From CAVTOO01 sp963736355 (GTDB taxonomy: Bacteria > Pseudomonadota > Alphaproteobacteria > Rhizobiales > Xanthobacteraceae), in the NCBI GenBank assembly GCA_963736355.1, contig CAVTOO010000002.1, positions 310,001 through 374,000 on the forward strand: a stretch of 64,000 nt of DNA. Reading direction: 5' to 3'. Under the pieces are notes generated by a model. It was not told where the DNA came from, did no database searches, and saw only the letters and a list, made by a program, of their open reading frames with translations. A program made the position numbers and the translations under genes. Of the stretch, positions 19,206 through 26,935 are shown piece after piece. Each line of letters opens with the position of its first letter. Position 1 is the first letter of the stretch.

Positions 19206-19676
19206 TTAAAGGCGAACGGCTTCCGCGCGCTTGCCGACGAACTGCATCACCACGTCGCGCCGATGCGGCGCGGAGCGATGTTCGACGAGATAGATCGCCT
19301 GCCAGGTGCCGAGCGCGAGACGTCCGTCCTGCACCGGCACGGCGAGCGATGTCGCCGTGAGCATCGTGCGAATATGCGCCGGCATGTCGTCGGGGCCTTC
19401 GCTGCCATGTCGCCAGCCGGCGTTCTGCGGCGCGAGGCGCTGGAACGCCGTCAGCAAATCGGCCAGCACGTCCGGATCGGCGTTCTCCTGAATCGTCAGC
19501 GATGCCGACGTATGACGGATGTGCAGCGTCACGCTGCCCTCGCCGGCGCGCGCCTCGGCGGCGAAGCGCTGCACCTCGCCGGTGAGGTCGATGAATCCCT
19601 CGCCATGCGTCGCCACTGTCAGCGTGGATGACGCGATGAGATCGGGCGTGGCGGTCGAAATCGGTGTGCGCTTCAT
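19206..19676 (-). CDS. yjbQ: YjbQ/UPF0047 family protein
   Basis: A secondary-thiamine-phosphate-synthase-type (YjbQ, UPF0047) protein of about 156 aa. The family core is clear: EGFIDLTGEVQRF, LHIRHTSASLTIQENADPDV and GTWQAIYLVEHRSAPHRRDV, with the conserved histidines. I chose the ATG at 19676 (MKRTPIST); an open frame extends to 19721. Biological role remains poorly defined for the family. Confidence 0.88.
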   Translation of the reverse strand: MKRTPISTATPDLIASSTLTVATHGEGFIDLTGEVQRFAAEARAGEGSVTLHIRHTSASLTIQENADPDVLADLLTAFQRLAPQNAGWRHGSEGPDDMPAHIRTMLTATSLAVPVQDGRLALGTWQAIYLVEHRSAPHRRDVVMQFVGKRAEAVRL

Positions 19677-19732
19677 GTTGGGTCCAACGATCACGCTCCC
19701 GGATCTGTTGCCGGTTCGCAATCGCCCCTCGG

Positions 19733-20612
19733 CTACGATTTGAAAATGTCGCGTTGCAAGCGGTTGACAGTTTCGACGAATTGCCGCCAGGCGCGCGACA
19801 CCGACGACGACATCTGCGCCGCCGTCTGCTCCGGCGGATTCACCGCAGGCTTGGCAGCCGCCTTAGCAGCCTCAGCGTTGGCTGTCTCCTGCGGGCGCTT
19901 CGGCTTTCTCGGCTTCTGCCGTCGCGGCCTGTTCGCGCGCAGCCTGCGCCTTCACAAGCTCGGCCTTTGCGAGATCGGCTTTGGCCGTTTCGGCCTTCGC
20001 AATTTCAGCCCTGGCCAATTCGCGCGCGGCGTCGGCCTTGGCAAATTCCGCCTTCGCCATCGCTTCAGCGCGCGCGGCTTCCGCTTTGACGGCTTCGGCC
20101 CTGGCCATCGCTTCCGCCCGCGCCAATTCCGCCTTCACGGCTTCGGCACGCGCCTGATCGGCTTTCGCGGCTTCGGATTTCGCCAATGCTTCGGCCTTTG
20201 CGGCTTCCGTCTTTGCAGCTTCAACTCTGGCGGCTTCCAACCTGATCGCTTCGGCCTTTGCAGACTCAGATTTGGCCGCTTCGGCCTTTGCCGCATCCGC
20301 GCGCGCCGCATCGGACGTTCCACGGGCAGAAAGATCGGATTTCAGCTTGGCGGCCTCCGCACGCAGGCGCTCGATTTCGGCATTGAAGGTCGCGCGCTCG
20401 TCGGGCGTGACCTGACAGGTCCAGCCGGAGTCGCTGCCGATGCAGGTCGAAACCTCGCCGCTGCGAACATCGAGACGCATCAGCCCTTCGCGCACCGGCA
20501 CGAAGGAATAACGTCCGCCCTGGGTGTTCGGCGCCGGTTGCGCGACCGCCGATGTTGCAAACGCGGTCGTGACGACCGCAAGAGCTAAGCCGGTTCGGAG
20601 CTGGCGCATCAT
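19733..20612 (-). CDS. Secreted Ala/Lys/Glu-repeat coiled-coil protein (one frame break near the end)
   Basis: An exported protein with signal peptide (LRTGLALAVVTTAFATSAVA-QPAP), a small globular part with two cysteines (STCIGSDSGWTCQV), and a helix of about 130 residues made of AKAEA/ARAEA-type pentamer repeats, predicted to be a coiled coil or single alpha-helix. The frame as given stops at 19872, but shifting by one base near 19885 continues the same AEAAKAAAKP pattern into a clean end (SSSVSRAWRQFVETVNRLQR, stop at 19733), so I extend it there. The two N-terminal methionines (20612, 20609) are equivalent starts. Function is unknown; a periplasm-spanning spacer is inference. Confidence 0.72.
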
Positions 20613-20627
20613 GGTCTCCGTCGTCTC

Positions 20628-21251
20628 TTACACATCCGCACGGAACGGCGCGCGGCCCGATTTCAGCGCGTCGTCGAGGAAATCAATGCGATCCTGTCCC
20701 CAGAACACTTCGCCGTCGAGCACGAAAGCCGGCGAACCGAAGGCGCCGATCTCGATGGCGTCCTGCCTGTTCTGCGCGTAACGCGCGACGATCTCGGGTG
20801 AGGCGGCGCGCGCCAGAAGAGCGTCCGCCTTCAGGCCCGCCTGATTGAGCAGATCGGCGATGACGGCTGCATCGGCGAGATTCAGCTCCTGCTCCCAGAT
20901 CGCCGGAAACGCACGCTTGAGAAATTCGTTCGGATCACCGCCGGCTTCGACGATCGCGAGCACGACGCAGTCGCCGAGTTTCGCATCGACCGGCCAGTGC
21001 TTCGGTTTCAGCTTGAACGACAAGCCGCGACGCTCACGCCAGCGCTGTAATTCATACATGCGATGCTTCTGCCGCGACGGATGACGCTTGGGCAGCGGCA
21101 AGCCGCCGGTCTCGGGAAACAATTCACCGAGCGCGACGGGCTTGTAGGTGACACGAATGCCACGCGCGCGCGCAACCTCGTGAAACGGCGCATTGCCGAT
21201 ATAGGCCCAGGGCGAACTCAGCGAAAAATAGTAGTCGACGTTGCGGGGCAT
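20628..21251 (-). CDS. 2-hydroxychromene-2-carboxylate isomerase (DsbA/GST-kappa fold)
   Basis: A 207-aa DsbA-fold isomerase that in naphthalene degradation interconverts 2-hydroxychromene-2-carboxylate and benzylidenepyruvate, often using glutathione. Family marks are the N-terminal YYFSLSSPWAYIG (Ser in place of the thioredoxin CxxC), RRGLSFKLKPKHWPVDA and the C-terminal IGAFGSPAFVLDGEVFWGQDR. I chose ATG 21251 because GGAAGG precedes it by 10 nt; an upstream ATG at 21269 is possible. No aromatic-degradation genes surround it, so the true substrate is unknown. Confidence 0.87.
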   Translation of the reverse strand: MPRNVDYYFSLSSPWAYIGNAPFHEVARARGIRVTYKPVALGELFPETGGLPLPKRHPSRQKHRMYELQRWRERRGLSFKLKPKHWPVDAKLGDCVVLAIVEAGGDPNEFLKRAFPAIWEQELNLADAAVIADLLNQAGLKADALLARAASPEIVARYAQNRQDAIEIGAFGSPAFVLDGEVFWGQDRIDFLDDALKSGRAPFRADV

Positions 21252-21462
21252 TGCGGCCGGACCTTCCATTTACGCTCGAAATCGCACCTCCCATCATAGG
21301 GCGCAGCCGCCCATCCGGTCACTTGCGAAGATCGATTGAGGGCGACGGCGCATGCGGAGTCGGGCAGAGCATGCTGCGACGCACTGACCCAGGCGCGAAT
21401 CAACTTCCGAAAATGCAAAAATTATGAGCAATATCAACTGTTTATATGGTGATCAGCACGTC

Positions 21463-21491
21463 TTGACTTGCCAAGACCCCATAAGTATGGT
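21463..21491 (+). promoter_or_regulatory. Probable sigma-70-type promoter of the atpI operon
   Basis: TTGACT (21463-21468), a 17-bp spacer and TATGGT (21486-21491) lie 70 bp upstream of the first ATP-synthase gene, in a locally AT-rich stretch. Box quality and spacing are good; activity is inference. Confidence 0.55.
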
Positions 21492-21560
21492 CCGCGCGGC
21501 TTTTGAGGGCGGCGGGGCGCTTTTCCTTCATATTGCAGCGTCAGAACCGGTGTCGGCCGC

Positions 21561-21959
21561 ATGATCGACAGCAGGGATGGCGATGGCAAGGATTACGGCA
21601 AGCGAATGAGCAAGCCGCCGACCGACGAAGCCGAACTATCCGCAAGGCTGAAGAATCTGGACAGCCGTCTTTCCGATGTGAAGAAAGGCGAGCCTGACGA
21701 GGTTCAACGGGACCGCGAGAACGATCAGCGCGCCGCTCAAGCACAGGGAATGGCGCGCGGTTTTCGTCTCTCCTCGGAACTCGTGGCCGGTGTCCTCGTG
21801 GGCGCCGGGATCGGCTGGCTCCTGGACCGGTGGTTTTCGACATCGCCCTGGGGTTTCATCGTGTTTCTGCTGCTTGGCTTTGTCGCCGGCATCATCAACG
21901 TGATGCGGGCGGCGGGCGTGATGCAGGGCGGCGTGCCCGACAGCACGCGGCGGGACTGA
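21561..21959 (+). CDS. atpI: ATP synthase F0 subunit I (AtpI)
   Basis: A 132-aa assembly-factor type subunit I. A charged N-terminal half (LSARLKNLDSRLSDV) leads to two transmembrane helices (SSELVAGVLVGAGIGWLLDR and WGFIVFLLLGFVAGIINVMR), the AtpI/gene-1 pattern. It heads the F0 operon, 83 bp before atpB. Confidence 0.88.
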   Translation: MIDSRDGDGKDYGKRMSKPPTDEAELSARLKNLDSRLSDVKKGEPDEVQRDRENDQRAAQAQGMARGFRLSSELVAGVLVGAGIGWLLDRWFSTSPWGFIVFLLLGFVAGIINVMRAAGVMQGGVPDSTRRD

Positions 21960-22042
21960 ACGAACTGGACGACGCACTGAAGAAGCTTGGGATGCACCGC
22001 ATCCCGCATATCGAGGCGGCGCACGCCGACTGAAAGACGATC

Positions 22043-22786
22043 ATGGCCGATCCCATTCACCAGTTTCAAATCCAGAAGATTGCCACGCTCGGCCACATCG
22101 GCGGTCACGAAATCGCCTTCACAAATTCCACGGCCTACATGCTCGTTGCCGTCGCCGGCATTGCCGCGCTGATGCTGGGCACCGGCCGCAACATGGTCCC
22201 CGGCCGCCTGCAGTCGCTCGCCGAGATCTCCTACGAATTCGTCGCCGACATGCTGAGATCCAGCGCCGGCACATCGGGCATGAAGTTCATGCCGCTGGTG
22301 TTCTCGCTGTTCATGTTCATCCTTGCGGTGAATATGATCGGCATCATTCCCTACACATTCACGGTCACCAGCCACATCATCATCACCATCAGCCTGGCCA
22401 TGACGGTGTTCCTGACCGTCCTGATCTACGGCTTCTGGAAGAACGGCCTGAAGTTCTTCAAGGTGTTCGCGCCGAGCGGGATTCCGATCTACATCCTGCC
22501 GCTGATCATCCTCATCGAAGTCATCTCGTTCATTTCGCGGCCGATCTCGCACAGCGTGCGTCTGTTCGCCAACATGCTGGCGGGCCACATCACGCTGAAG
22601 GTGTTCGCGGGCTTCGTCACCATGCTGGGCAGCCTCGGAGCGCTTGGCTGGATCGGCGCGACGCTGCCGCTGACGCTCACCGTCGGGCTCACCGCTCTCG
22701 AATTGCTGGTCGCGTTCCTGCAGGCGTATGTCTTCACGATCCTGACCTGCATCTATCTCAACGACGCCATTCACCCCGGTCACTGA
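22043..22786 (+). CDS. atpB: ATP synthase F0 subunit a
   Basis: Proton-channel subunit a, 247 aa with five to six TM helices. The essential arginine lies in SRPISHSVRLFANMLAGH; HITLKVFAGF and the C-terminal LTVGLTALELLVAFLQAYVF helix with its Glu/Gln complete the proton path. It is second in the atpI-B-E-F'-F operon. Confidence 0.97.
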   Translation: MADPIHQFQIQKIATLGHIGGHEIAFTNSTAYMLVAVAGIAALMLGTGRNMVPGRLQSLAEISYEFVADMLRSSAGTSGMKFMPLVFSLFMFILAVNMIGIIPYTFTVTSHIIITISLAMTVFLTVLIYGFWKNGLKFFKVFAPSGIPIYILPLIILIEVISFISRPISHSVRLFANMLAGHITLKVFAGFVTMLGSLGALGWIGATLPLTLTVGLTALELLVAFLQAYVFTILTCIYLNDAIHPGH

Positions 22787-22824
22787 TCGTCCGATCAAAC
22801 CTTACATCCCAAGAGGAGTTTAAA

Positions 22825-23052
22825 ATGGATCCAGTCGCAGCAAAGTTTATCGGCGCCGGCATTGCCTGCCTCGGCATGGGCCTCGCCGGTGTCGGCGTGG
22901 GTTCGATCTTCGCGAATTATCTCGCCGCCGCGCTGCGCAATCCGTCGGCAGCCCAGGGCCAGTTCGGCAACCTGATTTTCGGTTTCGCCGTGACCGAAGC
23001 GCTCGGCATCTTCTCGCTGCTGGTCGCCCTCCTTCTGCTGTTCGTGGTCTAA
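22825..23052 (+). CDS. atpE: ATP synthase F0 subunit c
   Basis: A 75-aa hairpin of two TM helices, the c-ring proteolipid. The proton-binding carboxylate is Glu58 (GFAVTEALGIF); the polar loop is RNPSAAQGQ. A strong SD (AAGAGGAG) precedes the ATG. An 11-bp hairpin follows the stop and may protect the upstream mRNA, consistent with the need for many c copies. Confidence 0.97.
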   Translation: MDPVAAKFIGAGIACLGMGLAGVGVGSIFANYLAAALRNPSAAQGQFGNLIFGFAVTEALGIFSLLVALLLLFVV

Positions 23053-23066
23053 GCGAATTGTTGCCG

Positions 23067-23092
23067 GTGAAGACGGCACCCGCCGTCTTCAC
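23067..23092 (+). promoter_or_regulatory. Intercistronic hairpin between atpE and atpF'
   Basis: GTGAAGACGGC-ACCC-GCCGTCTTCAC is a perfect 11-bp stem with a four-base loop, 14 bp after the atpE stop. No T-run follows, so it is more likely an mRNA-stability or processing element than a terminator. Confidence 0.7.
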
Positions 23093-23112
23093 TCCTGTTC
23101 GGAGAAACCTCG

Positions 23113-23641
23113 ATGGCTACCAGCCATACTGAAGCGCCGGGCGGAAAAGCGCCGTTTCCGCCGTTCCAGCCCGACACCTTCGCCTCGCAGATTCTTGTGG
23201 TTCGCGATTATTTTCTTCGCGTTCTACCTGATCATGTCGAAGCTGGCGCTGCCGCGCGTCGGCGGCATCATTGAAGCGCGTCGCAACGCCATCGCATCCG
23301 ATCTGGCGGAAGCTCAGAAACTCAAGGACGCTTCCGAAAAGGAAATCGCGACCTATGAGCAAGAGCTTGCCGCCGCACGGGCGCGGGCTCAGGCCATCGG
23401 CTCGGAAACACGCGACAAGCTGGCCGCCCAGGCGGACAGCGAGCGCAAGGTTCTCGAGAACAGTCTGTCCGCGCGATTGGCCGACGCCGAGAAAACCATC
23501 GATGCGACACGTCGCACCGCGATGGGCAATGTCCGAGGCATCGCGGCCGATGCGGCCGCGGCCATCGTGCAGCGCCTGTCGGGCGTGGCGCCCGATGCCC
23601 GTTCGGTCGAAACGGCCGTCGATCAGGTCCTGAAGGGATAA
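23113..23641 (+). CDS. atpG: ATP synthase F0 subunit b' (one frame break)
   Basis: Peripheral-stalk subunit b', the second, divergent b-type subunit found in photosynthetic and alphaproteobacterial F0. The N-terminus (MATSHTEAPGGKAPFPPFQP) is in one frame and the TM helix plus stalk (LWFAIIFFAFYLIMSKLALP, then a long Ala/Glu/Lys coiled coil) in another. The break is near 23195, where CTTGTGG carries an extra T over the expected CTGTGG. Corrected length is about 175 aa. Also called atpF2 or atpX. Confidence 0.92.
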
Positions 23642-23645
23642 CCCA

Positions 23646-24128
23646 ATGTTCGAAGCAGAATTCTGGGTTGCCGTCGCTTTCGTCATCCTGATGGCCATCT
23701 TTGCCAAGCTCGGCGTGCATCGCACGCTGCTGAAGGCGCTCGATCAACGCCGTGAGCGGATCACGAACGAACTCGACGAAGCCCGCCGCCTCAAGGAAGA
23801 AGCCTCCGCGCTTCTCGCCGAATATAGCAGCAAGCGCGCGAGCGCCGAGCGCGAGGCGCAGGAGATCGTCGCCAACGCCAGGGCCGAAGCCGAACGGCTC
23901 GCGGCTGAAGGCAAGGCGCGACTCGAAGACTTCGTCGCCCGCCGCACCAAGATGGCGGAAACCAAAATCGCGCAGGCGGAAGCTCAGGCCGTCGCCGATG
24001 TGCGTGCTGCCGCGGCCGACGCCGCCGTTGCCGCCGCCGGCAAGATCCTGTCATCGACGGTGACCGGCCAGGCGGCGGAAACGCTCGTCAACCAGGGCAT
24101 CGCGGAAGTTCGCCAGAAGCTGAACTGA
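23646..24128 (+). CDS. atpF: ATP synthase F0 subunit b
   Basis: A 160-aa peripheral-stalk subunit: N-terminal TM helix (FWVAVAFVILMAIFAKLGVH) and a long Ala/Glu/Arg-rich coiled coil (RITNELDEARRLKEEASALL onward). It starts 4 bp after atpF' and is the last gene before a rho-independent terminator. Confidence 0.95.
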   Translation: MFEAEFWVAVAFVILMAIFAKLGVHRTLLKALDQRRERITNELDEARRLKEEASALLAEYSSKRASAEREAQEIVANARAEAERLAAEGKARLEDFVARRTKMAETKIAQAEAQAVADVRAAAADAAVAAAGKILSSTVTGQAAETLVNQGIAEVRQKLN

Positions 24129-24149
24129 CCGTCGTCGGCATCCAATATT

Positions 24150-24186
24150 GAAAAGGCCGGGCTTGATGCCCGGCCTTTTTGTTTTG
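24150..24186 (+). terminator. Rho-independent terminator of the F0 operon
   Basis: AAGGCCGGGC-TTGAT-GCCCGGCCTT (stem about 24153-24177) followed by TTTTTGTTTT, 25 bp past the atpF stop. Being nearly symmetric with an A-run on the other side, it may also serve the convergent lipoprotein gene. Confidence 0.9.
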
Positions 24187-24214
24187 CGTGTCCAATGTCC
24201 GATTGGAGAACCCC

Positions 24215-24856
24215 TCAGCGGCCCTTCTTCTTGGCGCCACGCGACGGCTGCTGGCGCAGGCCCTCGGGATCGAAGCCGATATAAAAAACGTAATTGGCGT
24301 GCGCCGACGCCGACGGAGCCGGATAGCTGATGTCCTCGGCAACGAACGAGAAAGCAGTATTTCCTTCGGTCATCGCAACCGTGGTCTTGTAGAAGCGCGA
24401 GAAGATCGTTTTCGGCTGCGGGCCTTCCTGCACAACGGCGACGCGCAGCGGAACTTCGACCTCCGGCGGTGCACCAGCCGGCCCGGCAATCACCCGGCCC
24501 TGAATGCCGATCTTCACCGCAAGCGTCGTGCCGCCCTGCAGCACACATTCGCGGGCGGTGCGTGCGATTGTGCCCTGATAGCGCGTGGCAGACACGCCGC
24601 TGACGCCGTTGAGCGTCGAGGTCAGCGTCGCCGTGCCTTCGCGGATAATGACATCGGGGCAATACAGATCGGTTTCATCGGGCGAATTGCCGGCATTTGC
24701 CGATTCGCCCGGCGCCTGCGAATTCGATCCGAACAACTGCGAGAAGCGGTCGGAGATGCCTGAGGTGCCAAGCATGGATGAGGTCGTCCCGCAGGCGACC
24801 ATCAGGCTGCCGAGCGCGACCAACATCACAGGCGTCTTGATCATCTTGAAATTCAT
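24215..24856 (-). CDS. Putative lipoprotein
   Basis: A 213-aa exported protein with a lipobox-type N-terminus (TPVMLVALGSLMVACGTTSS; Cys about residue 22). The mature part is beta-rich with two further cysteines (DLYCPDVIIREGT, ARECVLQGG) and a basic tail (RGAKKKGR). I recall similar uncharacterised lipoproteins in Bradyrhizobium but cannot name a family. Starts at 24856 or 24844 are both possible. It is convergent with the atp operon. Confidence 0.72.
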   Translation of the reverse strand: MNFKMIKTPVMLVALGSLMVACGTTSSMLGTSGISDRFSQLFGSNSQAPGESANAGNSPDETDLYCPDVIIREGTATLTSTLNGVSGVSATRYQGTIARTARECVLQGGTTLAVKIGIQGRVIAGPAGAPPEVEVPLRVAVVQEGPQPKTIFSRFYKTTVAMTEGNTAFSFVAEDISYPAPSASAHANYVFYIGFDPEGLRQQPSRGAKKKGR

Positions 24857-24941
24857 GCGCGGTCATTCCTCTTCCGGCGGGCCTTATAGCAAGGACACCG
24901 TGGCAATCCAAAGGCCGAGATGCTCGGATCAGCGGCTATTG

Positions 24942-24988
24942 AGCATGACCTTGTCCGAAAACCGGTCCCCACTTTTTGGGGTCATGCT
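24942..24988. repeat. Dispersed palindromic repeat, copy 2
   Basis: AGCATGACC...CCGAAAACCGGTCCCCACTTTTT...GGTCATGCT: arms AGCATGACC and GGTCATGCT enclose the shared CCGGT-CCACTTTT core. It lies at the 3' end of the rimJ-like gene. Confidence 0.8.
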
Positions 24989-25573
24989 TTAACGCGGATC
25001 GTCATTGATCAGCCCGTAGAGATAGTGGTCCTGCCACACGCCATTGATGCACAAATAGCGCCGCGCCAGACCCTCGCGGATGAACCCGCATTTTTCCAGA
25101 AGGCGGATGGAGGGAACATTGGTGGGGATACAGGCCGCCTCGACGCGATGCAGGCCAAGCCCGCCGAACGCGAAAGGCAACAGGGCCCGCAGCGCCGCCG
25201 TCATATAGCCCTGCCGCGCATGGGTCTGGCCGACCCAGTAGCCGACGGTGCCGGCCTGCACGATGCCCCGCCGGACGTTGGCGAGCATCAGACCGCCGAC
25301 AAGCAGATCGTCGCGCTCGCGAAAGACGAAAAACGGATAGGCACGATCGGTGCGGATATCCTCGCTGTAGCGCCGCAGCCGCCGGCGAAATCCCGAGCGT
25401 GTCAGGTCATCGACGGGCCACACCGGCTCCCATGGCGTGAGGAAGGCACGGCTGTCGCCGCGCAGCTGCGACCAGACCGGAAAATCCGTGGATTGCGGCG
25501 CGCGCAACACCACGCCTTCGCCCGGCACGGTGAGGACCGGTGGTGTCAGCGAAGGAAGGCGAAACAGCGCCAT
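24989..25573 (-). CDS. rimJ: RimJ-like GNAT acetyltransferase
   Basis: A 194-aa GNAT N-acetyltransferase of the RimJ/RimL group, which acetylate N-termini of ribosomal or other proteins. Motifs are VVLRAPQSTDFPVWSQLR, the acetyl-CoA region VGYWVGQTHARQGYMTAALR and VEAACIPTNVPSIRLLEKCG with FIREGLARRYLCINGVWQDH. It follows the M16 peptidase gene on the same strand, separated by a repeat copy; the gene symbol is by family only. Confidence 0.85.
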   Translation of the reverse strand: MALFRLPSLTPPVLTVPGEGVVLRAPQSTDFPVWSQLRGDSRAFLTPWEPVWPVDDLTRSGFRRRLRRYSEDIRTDRAYPFFVFRERDDLLVGGLMLANVRRGIVQAGTVGYWVGQTHARQGYMTAALRALLPFAFGGLGLHRVEAACIPTNVPSIRLLEKCGFIREGLARRYLCINGVWQDHYLYGLINDDPR

Positions 25574-25589
25574 GAGACTACCTTCTCAC

Positions 25590-25660
25590 CGGCATGATCT
25601 TATCCGAAAATCGGTTTCCACTTTGCGCTAACGCGGCCCTTCGGGTCGGGATCATGCCGG
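25590..25660. repeat. Dispersed palindromic repeat, copy 3 (with insert)
   Basis: GGCATGATCTTATCCGAAAATCGGTTTCCACTTTGCG is followed after a GC-rich spacer by GGGATCATGCC. The outer arms GGCATGATC/GATCATGCC match copy 4, but the spacer is longer, so this copy seems to carry about 20 extra bases between core and right arm. Confidence 0.7.
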
Positions 25661-25663
25661 GCC

Positions 25664-26935
25664 TCACGCCGCGAGACGAACCAGGCCATCGATATTGTCG
25701 ATGGCGCGATCGAGCCCTGAGCCGGCGCCGATCGCGGCGAAGGCCGGACGCGAGCGCGCCAGCAAGCTCTGGCCTGCGGCGCGGGCGCTCTCCACCGTGA
25801 CGGCATCGATGCGCGCGACCAACTCGGCAGGCGTCATCGGCTTGCCGAAGGCGAATATCTGCCGTGCAAGCTGATGCACGCGCGCGCCGCAGCTTTCCAG
25901 GCTCATCAGGAGACCGGCCTTCATCTGCGCCTTGACGCGTGCGACTTCCGCCTCGGTCAAGCCTGCGGCGGTCTCGTTCATCTGATCGATGACGAGTTTC
26001 ATCAATTCCGGCGCGTCGCCGGAATCGGCGCCGGTATAAAGACCGAACAGGCCGGTGTCGCGATGCGCCCAGTGGAATGACGAGATCGAATAGCAAAGCC
26101 CGCGCTTCTCGCGCACTTCCTGGAACAGCCGTGACGACATGCCGCCGCCCAGCACATTGGTGTAGACCTCAAGGCTGAAATTCGTCGGGTCGGTGACGGC
26201 GACGCCTTCGAGCGCCAGCATCATGTGCGCCTGTTCCAGCTCGCGATTGACGACGCGGGTACCGCCGCCGAAACGCGCCGGCGACGCTTTCGGCGTGGGC
26301 GCGCCGGGGAATGTCGCAAAGCGCTTCTCGGCATCGCGCACGACGGCGTCGTGATCGACCGCACCGGCGGCAGCCACGATCATGTTGGGTCCGCGATAAT
26401 GCGTGCCGAGATATTTGCGCAGGCTGTCCGGCCCGAAGCTCGCAAGTGTCTCGGCGGTGCCAAGCAGCGAGCGTCCGAGCGGTTGATCGGGGAACGACAA
26501 TTCCTGCAGATGCTCGAACACCACATCGTCGGGAGCATCCTGCGCGGCGCCGATCTCCTGCACGATGACGTTCTTCTCGCGCTCGAGCTCTTCCAAGTCG
26601 AAAGACGGATTGGCGAGAATGTCGGAGAGGACATCAAGCGCCAGAGGGACGTCGGCTTTCAGGATGCGCGCATAATAGGCTGTGGTTTCGGCGCTGGTTG
26701 CCGCATTGATGTCGCCGCCGACGGCCTCGATTTCCTCGGCGATCTGGCGCGCGGTGCGCCGCGCCGTCCCCTTGAAAGCCATGTGTTCGAGGAGGTGCGA
26801 GATGCCGTGCTCGTTGGGCTGCTCGTCGCGACCGCCCGCTCCGGCCCAGACCCCGACCGCCGCGGTTTCCAGATGCGGCATGGAATCGGTCACAACGGTC
26901 AAGCCGCTCGCAAGCTTCGTGACGTTTACGCTCAT
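25664..26935 (-). CDS. M16-family zinc peptidase (mitochondrial processing peptidase-like)
   Basis: A 423-aa inverzincin protease. The zinc motif HLLEH is at residues 47-51 (HGISHLLEHMAFKGT), with the distal Glu expected in the DINAATSAETTAYYARILK region; two M16 half-domains follow. Its start overlaps the thrC stop by four bases, so the two are translationally coupled, an arrangement conserved in Rhizobiales. Natural substrates of such bacterial proteins are mostly unknown. The frame is intact. Confidence 0.93.
   Translation of the reverse strand: MSVNVTKLASGLTVVTDSMPHLETAAVGVWAGAGGRDEQPNEHGISHLLEHMAFKGTARRTARQIAEEIEAVGGDINAATSAETTAYYARILKADVPLALDVLSDILANPSFDLEELEREKNVIVQEIGAAQDAPDDVVFEHLQELSFPDQPLGRSLLGTAETLASFGPDSLRKYLGTHYRGPNMIVAAAGAVDHDAVVRDAEKRFATFPGAPTPKASPARFGGGTRVVNRELEQAHMMLALEGVAVTDPTNFSLEVYTNVLGGGMSSRLFQEVREKRGLCYSISSFHWAHRDTGLFGLYTGADSGDAPELMKLVIDQMNETAAGLTEAEVARVKAQMKAGLLMSLESCGARVHQLARQIFAFGKPMTPAELVARIDAVTVESARAAGQSLLARSRPAFAAIGAGSGLDRAIDNIDGLVRLAA

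Noticed and set aside
19740..20588. Plus-strand frame with Phe/Gly/Arg repeats (GFGRFGL type)
   Set aside because: It is the complement of the AKAEA repeat in the minus-strand protein; the minus strand has a signal peptide and normal start.
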